In this document: positions 18,221 to 20,468 of the stretch, in pieces
Numbering within the stretch: the first letter of the stretch is position 1
How the letters are laid out: the number at the start of each line of letters is the position of its first letter
Virus record (IMG/VR): IMGVR_UViG_3300043466_001880
Span: 1-20,468 of that record
Direction: 5' to 3' (one strand)
Length of the DNA stretch: 20,468 nt
From: a virus
Made by a program: the position numbers and the translations under genes
The notes under the pieces: generated by a model
What the model was told of the DNA's origin: nothing
The model's database searches: none
The model's input: only the letters and a program-made list of their open reading frames with translations

Positions 18221-19557
18221 TATTTGCCCCCGAAAATATCGTTTAGAGATGGACGGTTTGTTGGCGCTGCTGCGGGGGCCGAAACTTCCCCAGCCGGGGC
18301 AATGCCCTCATTAGCCATTGCTTGATTGACAAATTGTCCTTGTCTGGCTTTCATTAACTTTACAAGAACTTCTGCAGCACTTCTTCTTGTCTCAATGGGC
18401 AAAGCTTCATTGGCAAGTTGCCCAGCGGCTTCTTTATAAGATTGGGTGTCTTTGTCAGACTGAGGGCCTTCAAATCTTGGAACCATTTTTAACCCAAGAT
18501 CAGCAATCGGTTTTAACGCCGCCGCCGCTTTAGCGCCTTCTGTATGTTTTCCAAAGAATGCCAGGCCAGTGTCTAACCTCTTACCTAATCCGCTGGCTGT
18601 GGATTTTTCTAGCAATCCGCCGGGCTTAATAGCATCTTCAATTTCAGTTATGGCCAAAGTAATGTCTCTAGACATCTGTTTTCTTTGAGCCTCTGCTTTT
18701 TCGGCAAAAGCAGTTGGTTTTGCTTTAATAGGTCCGCCGCCCTCTCCAGTTACAGGTTTTGCCACAGGAGGAACTCCCGGAGTTACTCTTGTAGGCAAAG
18801 CAATAATGTTACCTTGGGCATCTGTTTGATATGAAACGCCTTGGCCTGCAAGCTCTCTTTGCAGAACCATCTGCTCTTTTTGATATGGAGTAATAGGTTG
18901 CTCGTACTCGCTACCAGGAACAACGCCAACACGCCCAGAAATTGGTTCAACTGAAACAAGTCTATTTCCTTGTTGCATGACCGTTGGCTTACTCATTTCA
19001 AGATATTTTTGAACGCCACTAGCCATTCGGAGCTGCAAATCTCTAAATGCAGTTGTTGGATCAGGCGAGTTTTGAGCTTGTTCAATAGCTTTTAATCCAA
19101 CATTAACATCTCTCCCGGATTGTTTAAGCATTGGGCCAACCAATGGATCATTGAACATTCCTTGATAAATGTTTGCTATTTCTTTAAAAGAATGCGCTGA
19201 TCCAATTTGATTCAAATATCTTGATTGAATTTTGGACATTAGGTCTTCTTGAGACTTGGCCGCTTCGCGTTCTTCTTTCTTTGCGGCCATGACTCTTTGA
19301 GCCATTTCGGCGCCAGTTTTGCCAAAGCCATATAAGCCTTTTACAGTTTCTGGAGCAGTCAAGTTTGCGCCGCCAGACAGGTAATTTCTAACCTGTTCCT
19401 GCTCTTGAAGGCCGCGCCTGTTTTCTTGAGCTTGCATTTTTGCCAACTCATTTGCATACCTTGCTCGCTCTTGCCCAAGTCTTTGAGCCTCAAATTCTTG
19501 AGGCGTAGTAAATTCAGGCATTTGCACTTGAAGCGCCAACGGGAATGATTTTGCCAT
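18220..19557 (-). CDS. Internal virion (DNA-ejection) protein, 445 aa
   Basis: Second of three adjacent ejection-type genes. The N-terminal third is a long helix-rich coil (EFEAQRLGQERARYANELAK). The middle is more ordered (GNRLVSVEPISGRVGVVPG, then a proline-rich linker at about 245-275). The C-terminal part (about 310-410) has IADLGLKMVPRFEGPQSDKD and ANEALPIETRRSAAEVLVKL, a segment I associate with phage internal virion proteins. There are no membrane spans. The ribosome site is weak (AAAGAAAA); the gene lies 11 bp after the preceding one and overlaps the next by TAATG, which suggests coupled synthesis of a complex. Confidence 0.72.
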   Translation of the reverse strand: MAKSFPLALQVQMPEFTTPQEFEAQRLGQERARYANELAKMQAQENRRGLQEQEQVRNYLSGGANLTAPETVKGLYGFGKTGAEMAQRVMAAKKEEREAAKSQEDLMSKIQSRYLNQIGSAHSFKEIANIYQGMFNDPLVGPMLKQSGRDVNVGLKAIEQAQNSPDPTTAFRDLQLRMASGVQKYLEMSKPTVMQQGNRLVSVEPISGRVGVVPGSEYEQPITPYQKEQMVLQRELAGQGVSYQTDAQGNIIALPTRVTPGVPPVAKPVTGEGGGPIKAKPTAFAEKAEAQRKQMSRDITLAITEIEDAIKPGGLLEKSTASGLGKRLDTGLAFFGKHTEGAKAAAALKPIADLGLKMVPRFEGPQSDKDTQSYKEAAGQLANEALPIETRRSAAEVLVKLMKARQGQFVNQAMANEGIAPAGEVSAPAAAPTNRPSLNDIFGGK

Positions 19558-19568
19558 GATCGTTTTCT

Positions 19569-20468
19569 TTATCCGTATTTAATAGGATTCATGCCGCCGC
19601 CGATGTCTATATTGTCCGGAGCATAATATGTACTTGAACCACCTGGGGCAAGGCTATTAAATCCGCCGGCGCGTTGGTATTGGCCAATTGCATTTAACAA
19701 CGTATTTGCTCCGCCAACGTATGCGGATCCTTTTGCCATGCCCACATTTTGCAACGCTTGGCCTGCCCCCGATGCATAATTTTGGCCAGCAGTACCAAGG
19801 AGCTGAGCGGCTGTTTGGCTTCGACCCATCAATGATTCCAGCGGCTGAAGTTGGTTCGCTCGATTGGTCTGATAACGATTGAAGGCGTTCATGTACTCTT
19901 GGCTTGCAAGATCTTGCCCATATCGTTGAGAAGCCTTTAAAGCACCTCCAGAGATCAAGCCGCCGCGAGCAGCCGCCTGACGATCCAGCGCCTTTAAACC
20001 TTCGCTCATGCGGAAGGCATATCCAGGATCTTGCTCAAAGTCTTGCACCCCAAAGTCGCGCGTGTACTTGCCGAACTCCGGCGAAGCCTTCAAAGCTTCA
20101 TATTCTTGTCTTGCTTGAGCATCCTTAGCCATTTCCGCTTGAACTGCTGCGGATAGGCCAGCCTCATCAACTCCCTGAATTCCGCCCTCACCGATCCCCG
20201 GCTGCATGTACTGAGCAGCTAAAGCATTTCGGATTTCTTGTTCTGTGCGTGCCGTTGGAGATTGAGAGAGCCCCAAAAGGTTCATGTACCTTTGTTGAGC
20301 CGTGAGCCCAGCTTGTCTGAAAGGTTCTTGAAGCTCAATTTGCCTCTCAAACATTTCACGTTCTAGTTGAGCTGCTCTATTGGCGGCGTCAGCTTGAGAC
20401 TTTGCAGCCTTACTTGACGCCATCCCTCCAATTACGGCGCTGCCTAAAAGTGCTGCCCCTGTGCCAAT
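19569..20468 (-). CDS. Internal virion (DNA-transfer) protein, N-terminus cut by window edge
   Basis: The last 299 codons are visible; the frame stays open to the right edge, so the ATG at 20423 is probably internal and not the start. The residues upstream of it (GTGAALLGSAVIGGMASS) form a glycine-zipper hydrophobic stretch, a hallmark of podovirus DNA-transfer proteins that insert into membranes. Then come a long helix (KSQADAANRAAQLERE), FRQAGLTAQQRYMNLLGL, the segment YAFRMSEGLKALDRQAAARG and a glycine/serine-rich C-terminus with SGGALKAS. The string FEQDPGYAFRMSEG is typical of these phage proteins. It should act with the two proteins encoded just downstream. Confidence 0.82.
   Translation of the reverse strand: MGTGAALLGSAVIGGMASSKAAKSQADAANRAAQLEREMFERQIELQEPFRQAGLTAQQRYMNLLGLSQSPTARTEQEIRNALAAQYMQPGIGEGGIQGVDEAGLSAAVQAEMAKDAQARQEYEALKASPEFGKYTRDFGVQDFEQDPGYAFRMSEGLKALDRQAAARGGLISGGALKASQRYGQDLASQEYMNAFNRYQTNRANQLQPLESLMGRSQTAAQLLGTAGQNYASGAGQALQNVGMAKGSAYVGGANTLLNAIGQYQRAGGFNSLAPGGSSTYYAPDNIDIGGGMNPIKYG

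Overview
The window looks like about 20 kb of a tailed double-stranded DNA phage (Caudoviricetes), probably with a short-tailed, podovirus-like particle. The phage signals are a terminase small and large subunit, a primase-helicase, a phage recombination set, a lysis cassette, and three long genes that resemble internal virion (DNA-ejection) proteins. I see no integrase, tRNA, rRNA, CRISPR array or insertion sequence. Several small proteins have the look of proteins common in phages of Burkholderiales (for example the paired LYTAPP motifs at 9779-10324). A betaproteobacterial host, possibly freshwater, is therefore a reasonable but unproven guess.

Layout. (1) 1-522, minus: N-terminal part of the large terminase, running off the left edge. 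(2) 523-1050: a G-rich non-coding stretch, a 45-codon minus-strand gene, and a divergent promoter region. (3) 1090-2418, plus: six small genes with their own promoter and an intrinsic terminator. This block sits between the terminase genes in the opposite orientation, and its terminator lies inside the 3' end of the small terminase gene. (4) 2396-5321, minus: helix-turn-helix regulator, then Toprim/RecA-type primase-helicase, then a 126-bp cluster of GTTACGC repeats, then the small terminase subunit. (5) 5432-14816, plus: a long, tightly overlapped early operon. Its recombination and replication genes are a Sak4-like ATPase, a DUF669-type ssDNA-binding candidate, a Cas4/RecB-like nuclease, an SF2 helicase and a VRR-NUC nuclease, interspersed with small accessory genes. 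(6) 14772-20468, minus: endolysin, two small membrane proteins (holin candidates), and three ejection-type proteins; the last runs off the right edge.

How it fits together. The late genes run leftward. If the genome is circular or circularly permuted, the large terminase would lead leftward into portal, capsid and tail genes outside the window, and those would end in the ejection and lysis genes seen at the right. The helix-turn-helix regulator faces the early operon across a 41-bp inverted repeat that overlaps a promoter on each strand. A third copy of its half-site overlaps the next promoter downstream, so this protein probably sets the early switch. The GTTACGC cluster next to the primase-helicase is the best candidate for a replication origin or a regulator-binding array.

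The points I consider most worth a second look are the GTTACGC array, the self-contained opposite-strand cassette between the terminase genes, two small proteins ending like the SSB C-terminal tip, a Shine-Dalgarno site apparently brought close to its start codon by a hairpin, and a minus-facing terminator inside the plus-strand operon. All functional calls come from reading the translated sequence by eye; no database search was possible.
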